From the NCBI GenBank assembly GCA_012719335.1, contig JAAYAO010000484.1, forward strand, positions 1 through 7,967: a stretch of 7,967 nucleotides of DNA. Direction: 5' to 3'. Shown piece by piece: positions 1-5,190 of the stretch. How positions within the stretch are numbered: the stretch's first letter is position 1; each line of letters opens with the position of its first letter. Below the pieces are notes generated by a model. It made no database searches. It was not told where the DNA came from and was given only the letters and a program-made list of their open reading frames with translations. The position numbers were made by a program, and so were the translations under genes. The DNA is from Propionibacterium sp. (lineage in GTDB: Bacteria > Actinomycetota > Actinomycetes > Propionibacteriales > Propionibacteriaceae).

Positions 1-572
1 AGGGCTTCCCCAAGTCCTGCTGCACCTCGCTCAACGAGCTCATCTGCCACGGCATCCCGGACTCGACCGTGATCGAGGACGGCGACATCGTCAATATCGA
101 CGTCACCGCCTACATCCACGGCGTGCACGGCGACAACTGCAAGACCTACCCGGTCGGGGACGTGGACGAGGAGTCCCGGCTGCTGTCGGAGCGCACCGAG
201 GAAGCGATGATGCGCGCGATCAAGGCCGTCCGTCCGGGTCGACAGGTGAACGTGATCGGCCGGGTGATCGAGAAATACGCCGCCCGCTTCGGGTACGGGG
301 TGATCCGCGATTACACCGGCCACGGGGTGCACACCGCCTTCCACTCCGGCCTGGTGATCCCGCACTACGACGAGCCGCGCTACGACACCGTGAGCGAGCA
401 GGGCATGACCTTCACCATCGAGCCGATGATCGCCCTGGGCGGGTATGCCTGGGAGCAGTGGGACGACGGGTGGACGGTGCTGACCGCCGACGGTTCCCGG
501 GTGGCCCAGTTCGAGCACACCCTGGTGGTGAACGCCGACGGCGCGGAGATCCTCACCCTGCCCAGCAGTTGA
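1..572 (+). CDS. map: Type I methionine aminopeptidase, C-terminal 189 residues (5' end outside window)
   Basis: This enzyme removes the initiator methionine from nascent cytoplasmic proteins after deformylation. The reading frame is open from base 3, so the gene starts left of the window; about 190 of the roughly 260-290 residues usual for actinobacterial enzymes are visible. Numbering from the first visible codon, it reads [10 protein letters not shown] then the substrate-binding histidine of CHGIPD (H16). The five metal ligands of the M24A fold follow: D33 in VNIDVTAY, D44 in HGDN (11 apart, as in the family), H in [14 protein letters not shown] in FTIEPM and E in QFEHTLVV. The CCTS segment and overall wording resemble mycobacterial MapB (MetAP1c). 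The GTG at 69 is internal and cannot be the true start because conserved sequence lies upstream. The gene ends with TGA at 570-572, only 5 bp from the convergent HAF-repeat gene. Identification is secure; only the missing N-terminus limits it. Confidence 0.96.
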   Translation, partial: GFPKSCCTSLNELICHGIPDSTVIEDGDIVNIDVTAYIHGVHGDNCKTYPVGDVDEESRLLSERTEEAMMRAIKAVRPGRQVNVIGRVIEKYAARFGYGVIRDYTGHGVHTAFHSGLVIPHYDEPRYDTVSEQGMTFTIEPMIALGGYAWEQWDDGWTVLTADGSRVAQFEHTLVVNADGAEILTLPSS

Positions 573-577
573 TCGGC

Positions 578-1888
578 TCAGTTGCCGGTCGCCGGCAACC
601 CCTGCGAAGCACGTGCACCCGGTGCCGGGGTTGATCCCGCCGGGGGCGTCGGCGCCTCTCCCCCTCCGGGAGTTCCGTCGCCGGTACCGCTACCGGTACC
701 GGCCGATCCGCCGGGAGCCCCGGGATCGGTGACCGGGTTCTCGGGTTCGGTGATCGGCTGCTCGGGCTCGGTGATCGGCTGCTCGGGCTCGGGGTCGGCG
801 TCACCGGCGACCGGGGTCAGCCGGAAGGCCCGCATCCCGTCCGGGGTGCTCGCGGAGCCGACGATCACACCATCGGCGTTGATGTCGGCGGCCTTCTGCA
901 GCACCACCCCCTCGGGCAATTCCACCACGGTGTTGAGGTCCACCGGGCCGTCCGCGGCCCAGCGCACCGCGACCCCGCCGAAGCTCGTGTTGTCGGCGAA
1001 CTTCGAGGCGTGGCCGACCACCACTGCGTCGGCGTTGACCGCGTTCGCCGCGGTGTACGGCATCTCCGGCACCTCCGGATCACCCAGGCGCGACATCACG
1101 CCGTCGCGCCATTGCACGGCACCGGTGACCCGCTCGACCAGGGTCCGGCCGACCACCAGCCCGGAGTCGTTGACGTCATGGACGCGGAAGGCCAACCCGT
1201 CGGGCTCGCTCGGATACGCCGTCGGGTGACCGTCGTGCCAGACCAGCAGGAAGTCCTCGTCGTGGCTGTGGTCGCCGTGTGGCACCGACACCTGCACGGT
1301 GCCGGCGGCGTGGGCACCCGAGTCGGAGATCGCCGCGACCCGGGTGCCGTCCGGCTCCCCCTCGGTCAGCGCCGGCATCTCGAACCGGTCGGCGTGTCCG
1401 TCGTGCACCAGCCAGGCCCGGCCGCCGGCGGTACCGACGATGTCACCGTTGTCGGCGATACCGGCCGCCGGGCCGCGGCCCTCGGCGCGCAGCGGGTCGA
1501 CCACCGAAGCTTCTCCGTCGACCCACTGGATCGGCACGGTGTATCCGTCGGCATCGAAGGCCTCACCGACCACCGTGCCGGCGGCATTGATGTCGAAGGG
1601 CCGGGAGAACCGCGAGTCGGTCAGTTGTGGCAGCACCGTCGGGTCCGTCCCGTCGGCCGGCCAGACCGCGGTGAACTGGGGCTGGGCGGTGGATTCGGGG
1701 CGGACGATACCCGCCGTGTCCCCGTTCGCATTGACCGCCAATCCCGACGACACGATCTGCCCCGGCCCCGGCTGGAGCAGCTCCAGGGTGTACTCGACAT
1801 CGGTGGGCTCGGCATGCGCCGAGTGGGCCTGCCCGGCCACGGCCAGAGCGGCCACCAGGCCCGCGCCGAGAAGCTTCCGAAACTTCAT
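578..1888 (-). CDS. Secreted HAF-repeat (putative seven-bladed beta-propeller) protein ending in LPATG
   Basis: This is a 436-residue exported protein of unknown function. Residues 1-26 form a Sec signal peptide: MKFRKLL, a hydrophobic core, then AHA with likely cleavage before E27. Residues about 45-358 contain seven copies of a 42-52-residue unit built on [ND]x[DNA]G..VG followed by an aromatic/W-containing strand. Units are centred near residues 53, 101, 146, 188, 240, 285 and 337. This is the pattern of the 'extracellular HAF repeat' family, and seven copies suggest a beta-propeller. The fourth unit carries a His/Asp-rich insertion, HGDHSHDED (204-212), followed by HDGH (218-221), a plausible metal site. 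Residues 365-430 are a Pro/Glu then Gly/Pro/Ala-rich stalk with EPEQPIT repeats. The protein stops at LPATGN, a sortase motif with no following membrane helix or basic tail. The start is fixed by AGGAGG four bases upstream of ATG. The gene is convergent with map and divergent from rnpB. Its true role is unknown. Confidence 0.8.
   Translation of the reverse strand: MKFRKLLGAGLVAALAVAGQAHSAHAEPTDVEYTLELLQPGPGQIVSSGLAVNANGDTAGIVRPESTAQPQFTAVWPADGTDPTVLPQLTDSRFSRPFDINAAGTVVGEAFDADGYTVPIQWVDGEASVVDPLRAEGRGPAAGIADNGDIVGTAGGRAWLVHDGHADRFEMPALTEGEPDGTRVAAISDSGAHAAGTVQVSVPHGDHSHDEDFLLVWHDGHPTAYPSEPDGLAFRVHDVNDSGLVVGRTLVERVTGAVQWRDGVMSRLGDPEVPEMPYTAANAVNADAVVVGHASKFADNTSFGGVAVRWAADGPVDLNTVVELPEGVVLQKAADINADGVIVGSASTPDGMRAFRLTPVAGDADPEPEQPITEPEQPITEPENPVTDPGAPGGSAGTGSGTGDGTPGGGEAPTPPAGSTPAPGARASQGLPATGN
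581..599. terminator. Perfect 8-bp inverted repeat at the convergent junction (candidate bidirectional terminator)
   Basis: GTTGCCGG, a TCG loop and CCGGCAAC form a perfect GC-rich hairpin beginning 8 bp after the methionine aminopeptidase stop codon. On the other strand the same bases are the last codons (LPATGN) of the HAF-repeat gene. There is no T-tract on either side, so it is not a classical intrinsic terminator. Actinobacterial terminators often lack the T-run, and the position between convergent genes fits one. Function is inferred from position and symmetry only. Confidence 0.45.
730..792. repeat. Three tandem 21-bp units encoding the EPEQPIT stalk repeat
   Basis: Two identical 21-bp units lie at 751-771 and 772-792, and a diverged third at 730-750. 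On the minus strand they encode EPEQPIT, EPEQPIT and EPENPVT in the stalk of the HAF-repeat protein. The unit is a whole number of codons, so copy number can change without a frameshift. Such Pro/Glu repeats are usual in the wall-spanning stalks of Gram-positive surface proteins. Confidence 0.85.
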
Positions 1889-1892
1889 CGAA

Positions 1893-1898
1893 CCTCCT
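1893..1898 (-). promoter_or_regulatory. Shine-Dalgarno site of the HAF-repeat gene
   Basis: AGGAGG (minus strand) lies four bases before the ATG at 1888-1886. It fixes the start of the secreted protein exactly where the signal peptide begins. Confidence 0.85.
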
Positions 1899-1900
1899 AT

Positions 1901-1915
1901 TGATAATGGATTTCA
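1901..1915. promoter_or_regulatory. Zur-like operator overlapping the HAF-gene transcription start
   Basis: TGATAATGGATTTCA is an A/T-rich imperfect palindrome in otherwise very GC-rich DNA. Compared by eye with the actinobacterial Zur core TGAAAATGATTTTCA it matches at 12 of 15 positions, and the left half TGATAAT fits the half-site exactly (TGANAAT). It sits just downstream of the -10 box, covering the predicted transcription start, where a repressor would block initiation. A zinc-responsive Fur-family repressor is the best guess. Another Fur-family or unrelated regulator could equally use it. Confidence 0.45.
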
Positions 1916-1917
1916 TT

Positions 1918-1946
1918 AGCATAGGGGTCGGTCGGGATCTCGCCAA
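1918..1946 (-). promoter_or_regulatory. Sigma-70-type promoter of the HAF-repeat gene
   Basis: On the minus strand a -35 box TTGGCG (1946-1941) is followed after exactly 17 bp by a -10 box TATGCT (1923-1918). The predicted start near 1910-1912 gives a leader of about 23 bases that contains the AGGAGG ribosome site. The -10 and the adjacent A/T-rich operator stand out from the GC-rich surroundings. Confidence 0.65.
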
Positions 1947-1948
1947 CA

Positions 1949-1977
1949 TGGCTCCCGGGCGGTGGAGGCGCTAGCCT
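1949..1977 (+). promoter_or_regulatory. Promoter of rnpB
   Basis: A -10 box TAGCCT (1972-1977, matching TANNNT) ends 8 bases before the first base of the RNase P RNA P1 helix at 1985, which is the correct spacing for a +1. A weak -35, TGGCTC (1949-1954), lies 17 bp upstream. Its upstream edge is only 2 bp from the -35 of the divergent HAF gene. The -10 is convincing through its position; the -35 is not. Confidence 0.5.
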
Positions 1978-1984
1978 GATCGAG

Positions 1985-2345
1985 GAACGAGTCGGCGGGG
2001 TGATCGCGGCCGGTGCGCGAGCACCGGGCGAGGAAAGTCCGGACTCCGCAGAGCAGGGTGGTGGGTAACGCCCACCCGGGGTGACCCGCGGGAAAGTGCC
2101 ACAGAAAGTAGACCGCCCCTTCGGGGGTAAGGGTGAAAGGGTGGTGTAAGAGACCACCGGCAGCTCGGGTGACCGAGGTGGCCGGGTAAACCCCACCCGG
2201 AGCAAGACCGAACAGGGAGTGTTCGACGGCTGCTCGCCGGAGCTCCCGGGTAGGTTGCTGGAGGCCGTCGGCAACGACGGTCCTAGATGGATGATCACCC
2301 GCCCCGTCCGGGGCGACAGAATCCGGCTTACACGCCGACTCGTTC
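1985..2345 (+). ncRNA. rnpB: RNase P RNA component, bacterial type A
   Basis: This is the catalytic RNA of ribonuclease P, which removes the 5' leader from tRNA precursors. The ends are defined by the P1 helix: GAACGAGTCGGCG (1985-1997) is perfectly complementary over 13 bp to CGCCGACTCGTTC (2333-2345). Conserved core blocks appear in the expected order. GAGGAAAGTCCGGACTCC (2030-2047) holds the 5' strand of P4. ACAGAAAGTAGACCGCC is at 2101-2117. AGCAAGACCGAACAGG lies at 2201-2216. TAGATGGATGATCA lies at 2284-2297. ACAGAATCCGGCTTAC (2316-2331) holds the 3' strand of P4. The length of about 361 nt suits an actinobacterial type A RNA. The mature 3' end may extend a few bases. It is transcribed away from the HAF-repeat gene and towards the convergent RNB gene. 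Confidence 0.97.
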
Positions 2346-2354
2346 CCTCATCAG

Positions 2355-2367
2355 CCCGCGGCGCGGG
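2355..2367 (+). terminator. Short GC hairpin after rnpB (weak terminator candidate)
   Basis: CCCGC, a GGC loop and GCGGG form a 5-bp stem ten bases past the P1 helix of rnpB. No T-tract follows. It is the only obvious hairpin close to the RNA's 3' end, but a stem this short is expected by chance in GC-rich DNA. Confidence 0.25.
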
Positions 2368-2390
2368 TGGGATCGGGGCCTCACCCGAGG

Positions 2391-2459
2391 GTTTCGACAC
2401 GGGCCCTGCTCAACCGACGTGAGAAGGGAAGCCGCCGGGCCTGCCTCAACCCGCGTGGG
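2391..2459. repeat. Two degenerate copies of a 23-bp intergenic repeat
   Basis: This lies in the 131-bp gene-free stretch between rnpB and the RNB gene. GGGCCCTGCTCAACCGACG (from 2401) and GGGCCTGCCTCAACCCGCG (from 2437) start 36 bp apart and match at 17 of 23 positions. The first copy is preceded by GGTTTCGACAC (2390-2400). Read on the minus strand, CGGTTGAGC...GTCGAAACC resembles dispersed intergenic repeats I recall from other actinobacterial genomes. Nothing else is recognisable in this gap. Confidence 0.3.
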
Positions 2460-2476
2460 ACTGGAACCGGGACGAC

Positions 2477-3931
2477 TTATTCGGGGGTGCCGGCGTCGAC
2501 CAGGGTGAGGTCGACATCGCCGGTCTTCAGATCGACCTGGTCGATCCGCACCGTGACCGGTGATCCGAGCCGCATCCCCTCGCCGCGCACCGACAACTCC
2601 ACCGCCGGGTCGGGCACCACGATGGTGGCGCGGCCGGACTTCTCGTCCAGTTCGACCACCGAACCGTCCAGGGTCTGGCCGACCCGCCCCGACAGCACCA
2701 GGGCCTCGACCAGGTTCACCACCCGGCGTTCGAACTGGTTCGCGCGCCGGTTCGAGTCGCGCATCAGCTCGGGGATGTCCTCCAGCCCGGCGACCACCCA
2801 GTCGGGCACCTCCTGCCCGGCGCTGAGGGCCAGGCACACCTCGCCGGCGTACCGGTCGACTAGTCGGCGCAGCGGCGCGGTGACGTGGCTGTAGGAGGTG
2901 GCCATCGCGGAGTGCTCGGCGTTCTCGGTGGGCGGGATGGCGCCGCTGAACGGCAGGTAATCGGCCCCGCGGAACAGCCGGGTGCAGGCATACAGCATCG
3001 CGGCGTGTTCGGGACGTTGCGGGTCGAGGCTGCGGACGAACTCGGGGTAGTCCATCTCGGCGGGCCAACTGATCGACAGCGCCCGGGCGACCTGCCGCAG
3101 CTTGCGCAGGTCGGCGTTCTGGGCCGGCGGCAGGGTGCGCAACACCCCGACCTCGGCGTAGAGCATCATCGTGGCCGCGGCCATCCCCGTCATCAGGGAG
3201 ATCTGGGCGTTCCACCCCTCGACCGGCAGCGGTGAGCGGAAACCCAGCCGCCACCGTCCGGCCTCGGTGACCCGCACCTCCTGCTCCGGCAGCGGCAAGC
3301 TCACCCCACCGCGCACCGCTTCCTGTTCCTGACGCAGTCGTCCGACATCACGCAGGGCACGCAGCGTGTCGGAGGCGGTGCCGGCGTCCAGGTCGCGTTG
3401 CACCTCGGCGTAGGTCAGTTGGGCCCGGTTGCGCACCACCGCGCGGGTGACCGTTTCCTCGGTGAGCAGGCCCTGATCGTCCAACCGCAGCCGCCACACC
3501 TGGGCGGGCCGGTCCTCACCGGCCAGCAGGCTCGCCGCGCCCTCCGACAGCACCGGCGGGTGCAGCGAGTAGCGCCGGTGCGGGGCGTACATGGTTTGGC
3601 CGCGCCGCCGGGCTTCCTCGTCGATCTCCCCGCCGGGGCGGACGAAGGAGGCCACGTCGGCGATCGCGTACCAGACCGTCCACCCCGAGGAGTGGGTTTC
3701 GATCGCCATCGCCTGATCGATGTCACGGGCTCCGGGCGGGTCGATCGCCACGAATTCCAGGCCCCGCAGGTCGGTGGCCGGGAGTTTGGGGGAACGGGCG
3801 GCCGCTTCGGCGGCCTTCAGCACTTCGGGTGGAAAGGATGCGGCGATACCGAGTTCGGCACGCACTTCCTCCAGGCCCGCTTCCAGCGGACCGGGCACCT
3901 TTCCTTCAACACTGACATGGCGGGCCGGCAT
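2477..3931 (-). CDS. RNB-domain 3'-5' exoribonuclease (RNase II/R family, short actinobacterial form)
   Basis: This is a 484-residue hydrolytic exoribonuclease of the RNase II/RNase R superfamily, expected to degrade single-stranded RNA from the 3' end in the cytoplasm. The RNB domain spans about residues 55-370. The active-site loop AIDPPGARDIDQAM gives D64, D70 and D72, spaced like D201, D207 and D209 of E. coli RNase II, with Q73 where E. coli has D210. ADVASFVRPG, the SEGAASL segment and TAPLRRLVDRY (351-361, catalytic-arginine region) are also family motifs. The C-terminal 75 residues or so look like an S1-type barrel. The N-terminal cold-shock domains of RNase II (about 640 aa) and RNase R (about 800 aa) are absent; only about 55 residues precede the RNB domain. 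Start: the ATG at 3931 has no Shine-Dalgarno site but sits 6 bases after a TAGGGT -10 box, suggesting a leaderless mRNA. It ends with TAA, convergent with rnpB. Confidence 0.92.
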   Translation of the reverse strand: MPARHVSVEGKVPGPLEAGLEEVRAELGIAASFPPEVLKAAEAAARSPKLPATDLRGLEFVAIDPPGARDIDQAMAIETHSSGWTVWYAIADVASFVRPGGEIDEEARRRGQTMYAPHRRYSLHPPVLSEGAASLLAGEDRPAQVWRLRLDDQGLLTEETVTRAVVRNRAQLTYAEVQRDLDAGTASDTLRALRDVGRLRQEQEAVRGGVSLPLPEQEVRVTEAGRWRLGFRSPLPVEGWNAQISLMTGMAAATMMLYAEVGVLRTLPPAQNADLRKLRQVARALSISWPAEMDYPEFVRSLDPQRPEHAAMLYACTRLFRGADYLPFSGAIPPTENAEHSAMATSYSHVTAPLRRLVDRYAGEVCLALSAGQEVPDWVVAGLEDIPELMRDSNRRANQFERRVVNLVEALVLSGRVGQTLDGSVVELDEKSGRATIVVPDPAVELSVRGEGMRLGSPVTVRIDQVDLKTGDVDLTLVDAGTPE

Positions 3932-3943
3932 GGGTTAACCCTA
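3932..3943 (-). promoter_or_regulatory. Leaderless -10 box with GGGTTAACCC palindrome before the RNB gene
   Basis: On the minus strand TAGGGT (3943-3938) is followed by six bases and then ATG, so transcription would begin at or next to the start codon. The overlapping GGGTTAACCC (3932-3941) is a perfect 10-bp palindrome, the only A/T-rich spot here, and could be an operator. No clear -35 is visible. Promoter and upstream stop codon (3957-3955) are close together, so the RNB gene may be transcribed both from here and by read-through. Confidence 0.5.
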
Positions 3944-3954
3944 GCGTCGCCGGG

Positions 3955-4314
3955 TCAGGGCTGTGCGTCGCGGGCCACCGCGGTGACCGCGGCCGGGTCG
4001 GCCAACTCCTCCACCCGCAACCTGTTCACCAGGTCGGCCGAGCCGCGCACCACCAGCCGGGCGTCCGGGTCGATGTCGAGGGCCGCGGCGATACCCATCG
4101 CGACCGCGACCAGTTCGCCGGTGCCCGGTTCGACGTCGTCGGCGTGGCCGGCGATCTGCTCACCGGTGATCAGGTTCACCAGCCGCATCCCGTAGCGGGC
4201 CGCGTCGGTGGTGGTCACCTCGATGGCGAACAGCGAGGGTTGCGCGGCGGCGATCTCGGCGGCGTGGTCGGGGTCCAGCGGACGGTGCTGCTGACGAAAA
4301 CGTGGATCCGGCAT
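3955..4314 (-). CDS. Small RNase H-fold-like protein lacking catalytic aspartates
   Basis: This 119-residue cytoplasmic protein has no sure assignment. Its middle resembles the core of RNase HI. IEVTTTDAARYGMRLVN (31-47) parallels strand 1 and the glycine loop (IEADGGS...GYGAVV in mycobacteria). GTGELVAVAMGIAAAL (64-79) parallels the TNNVAEYRGLIAGL helix and keeps the catalytic-type glutamate (E67). ARLVVRGSADLVNRLR (85-100) parallels the strand with the DS motif. The first catalytic aspartate and that of the DS motif (here G91-S92) are missing, as is everything beyond. It would therefore be inactive as a nuclease. In Mycobacterium the gene after the same zinc-ribbon protein is the RNase HI-type Rv2228c, which supports a degenerate relative. 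The ATG at 4314 shares one base with the upstream stop (TGATG), implying translational coupling. The reading frame stays open further upstream to 4434, but that stretch lies inside the zinc-ribbon gene. Confidence 0.6.
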   Translation of the reverse strand: MPDPRFRQQHRPLDPDHAAEIAAAQPSLFAIEVTTTDAARYGMRLVNLITGEQIAGHADDVEPGTGELVAVAMGIAAALDIDPDARLVVRGSADLVNRLRVEELADPAAVTAVARDAQP

Positions 4315-5057
4315 CACAGCCCCGATTCCGCGGTGCGGACCACGATCCGGCCACACTGCTCGCAGGTGAGTACTTCGTCGACGTGGGCGGCGGCGAAGCG
4401 CTCCACATCGGCGGCATTCAGTTCCAACTGGCAACCGGTGCAGCGACGGCGCACCAGCGCGGCCGCGCCGACCCCACCGTGTTTGGCCCCGATTCGTTGG
4501 TAGCGCTCCAGCAGGTCGCCGGGCAGTTCGGCGGCCACCGCATCGCGCTGTTGTTGGGCCTCGGCCACCTGGTTGTTCAGCTCGGCCATCGCGGCCCGGC
4601 CGCGGGTGACCACCTCGGCGAGCTCGCCGTGGGCCTCGGCGCGGGCGGCGCGGAGCCGTTCCCGGTCGGCCTGGGCGTTCTCCAGTTTCTCCATCACCTC
4701 GAGCTCGGCGTCCTCCAGGTCACCGATCCGCTTGGTGAGTTGCTGCACCTCACCGATCAGGTTCGACAAGGTGGTGCCGTCGGTGACCGAGCCGGAGTCG
4801 ATGCGTTGTTGTTCGCGCTCGCGGCGTTGCCGCACCGGCACCAGGTCGGCCTCGGCCCGGGCCTGGTCGAGTTCCAGGTCCGACACCGCGGTGTCGGCGG
4901 CGATCAACTCATCGTCCAGCTCCCCCACCCGTCGTTTCAGGGCGGCGGCCCGGGTCAGTTCGGGCAGGTTGGCCTTGCGGTGGTTGTACTGGGCGATCGA
5001 ACTGTCCACGGCCTGCAGATCGAGCAGGCGCATTTGGCTGGCGTGGCTGGCTCTGAT
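4314..5057 (-). CDS. Coiled-coil C4-type zinc-ribbon protein (Rv2229c family), probable ATC start
   Basis: This is a 247-residue protein of the DUF164-like family with a long antiparallel coiled coil and a C-terminal zinc ribbon, thought to bind nucleic acid or protein; its exact role is unsettled. From the proposed start, residues 9-30 hold the conserved LLDLQAVDSSI segment. Residues about 35-175 are a heptad-rich coiled coil heavy in E, R, A and L. The ribbon is CTGC (C206, C209) and CEQC (C232, C235). Start choice: the in-frame ATGs at 5192 and 5127 lie upstream of a likely -10 (TAGGCT, 5098-5093) and give unrelated sequence. The ATG at 5033 has no ribosome site and cuts off conserved residues. 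A perfect AGGAGG lies 8 bases before ATC at 5057-5055, which aligns with the initiator Met of homologues (MKA..AQ..LL.L against IRASHASQMRLLDL). If ATC is not used, the fallback is 5033. The downstream RNase H-like gene is coupled by a one-base overlap. Confidence 0.88.
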   Translation of the reverse strand: MRASHASQMRLLDLQAVDSSIAQYNHRKANLPELTRAAALKRRVGELDDELIAADTAVSDLELDQARAEADLVPVRQRREREQQRIDSGSVTDGTTLSNLIGEVQQLTKRIGDLEDAELEVMEKLENAQADRERLRAARAEAHGELAEVVTRGRAAMAELNNQVAEAQQQRDAVAAELPGDLLERYQRIGAKHGGVGAAALVRRRCTGCQLELNAADVERFAAAHVDEVLTCEQCGRIVVRTAESGL

Positions 5058-5065
5058 GACTCGGC

Positions 5066-5071
5066 CCTCCT
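5066..5071 (-). promoter_or_regulatory. Strong Shine-Dalgarno site facing a non-canonical start codon
   Basis: AGGAGG on the minus strand has optimal spacing (8 bases) to ATC at 5057-5055. No ATG, GTG or TTG lies in frame within normal range. It decides the start of the zinc-ribbon gene. Confidence 0.7.
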
Positions 5072-5092
5072 GATCCCGATGGTGTGTCGAGC

Positions 5093-5098
5093 AGCCTA
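5093..5098 (-). promoter_or_regulatory. Candidate -10 box of the zinc-ribbon/RNase H-like operon
   Basis: TAGGCT (minus strand) matches TANNNT. It would start transcription near 5086, leaving a leader of about 30 bases with the AGGAGG site in its middle. No recognisable -35 lies 16-18 bp upstream. It shares the 133-bp intergenic region with the divergent MFS gene. Confidence 0.4.
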
Positions 5099-5177
5099 CC
5101 CGCCCACCCCGGAACCGGTGCAGCATGCCGAACGCCCACCGGTCGGAATGCGCCGGACCCCCCGGTGCGGTGGGCCG

Positions 5178-5183
5178 TACTCT
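5178..5183 (+). promoter_or_regulatory. Candidate -10 box giving a leaderless MFS transcript
   Basis: TACTCT (TANNNT class) is followed by seven bases and then the ATG at 5191, the distance expected when transcription begins on the start codon. No Shine-Dalgarno sequence precedes this ATG, and the -35 region (GGACCC) is poor. Confidence 0.45.
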
Positions 5184-5190
5184 AACGCCC

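Noticed and set aside
679..703. Repeated CCGGTACCG blocks that look like a small inverted repeat
   Set aside because: They encode the Gly/Thr-rich low-complexity stalk (GTGSGTGDGT) of the HAF protein and are explained by codon bias in repeated Gly-Thr.
1010..1903. A 297-residue plus-strand open frame antisense to the HAF-repeat gene
   Set aside because: The minus-strand gene has a signal peptide, repeats, promoter and ribosome site. The plus frame has none and is rich in Arg/Gly/His, typical of a shadow.
1897..2422. Open frames on both strands over the RNase P RNA
   Set aside because: The region is fully explained by the rnpB structure. The frames have no ribosome sites and no recognisable protein features.
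4315..4434. A longer N-terminus (40 extra residues) for the RNase H-like protein
   Set aside because: The extension is the other frame of the zinc-ribbon coding end, is Arg/Cys-rich by consequence, and the TGATG overlap gives a standard coupled start at 4314.
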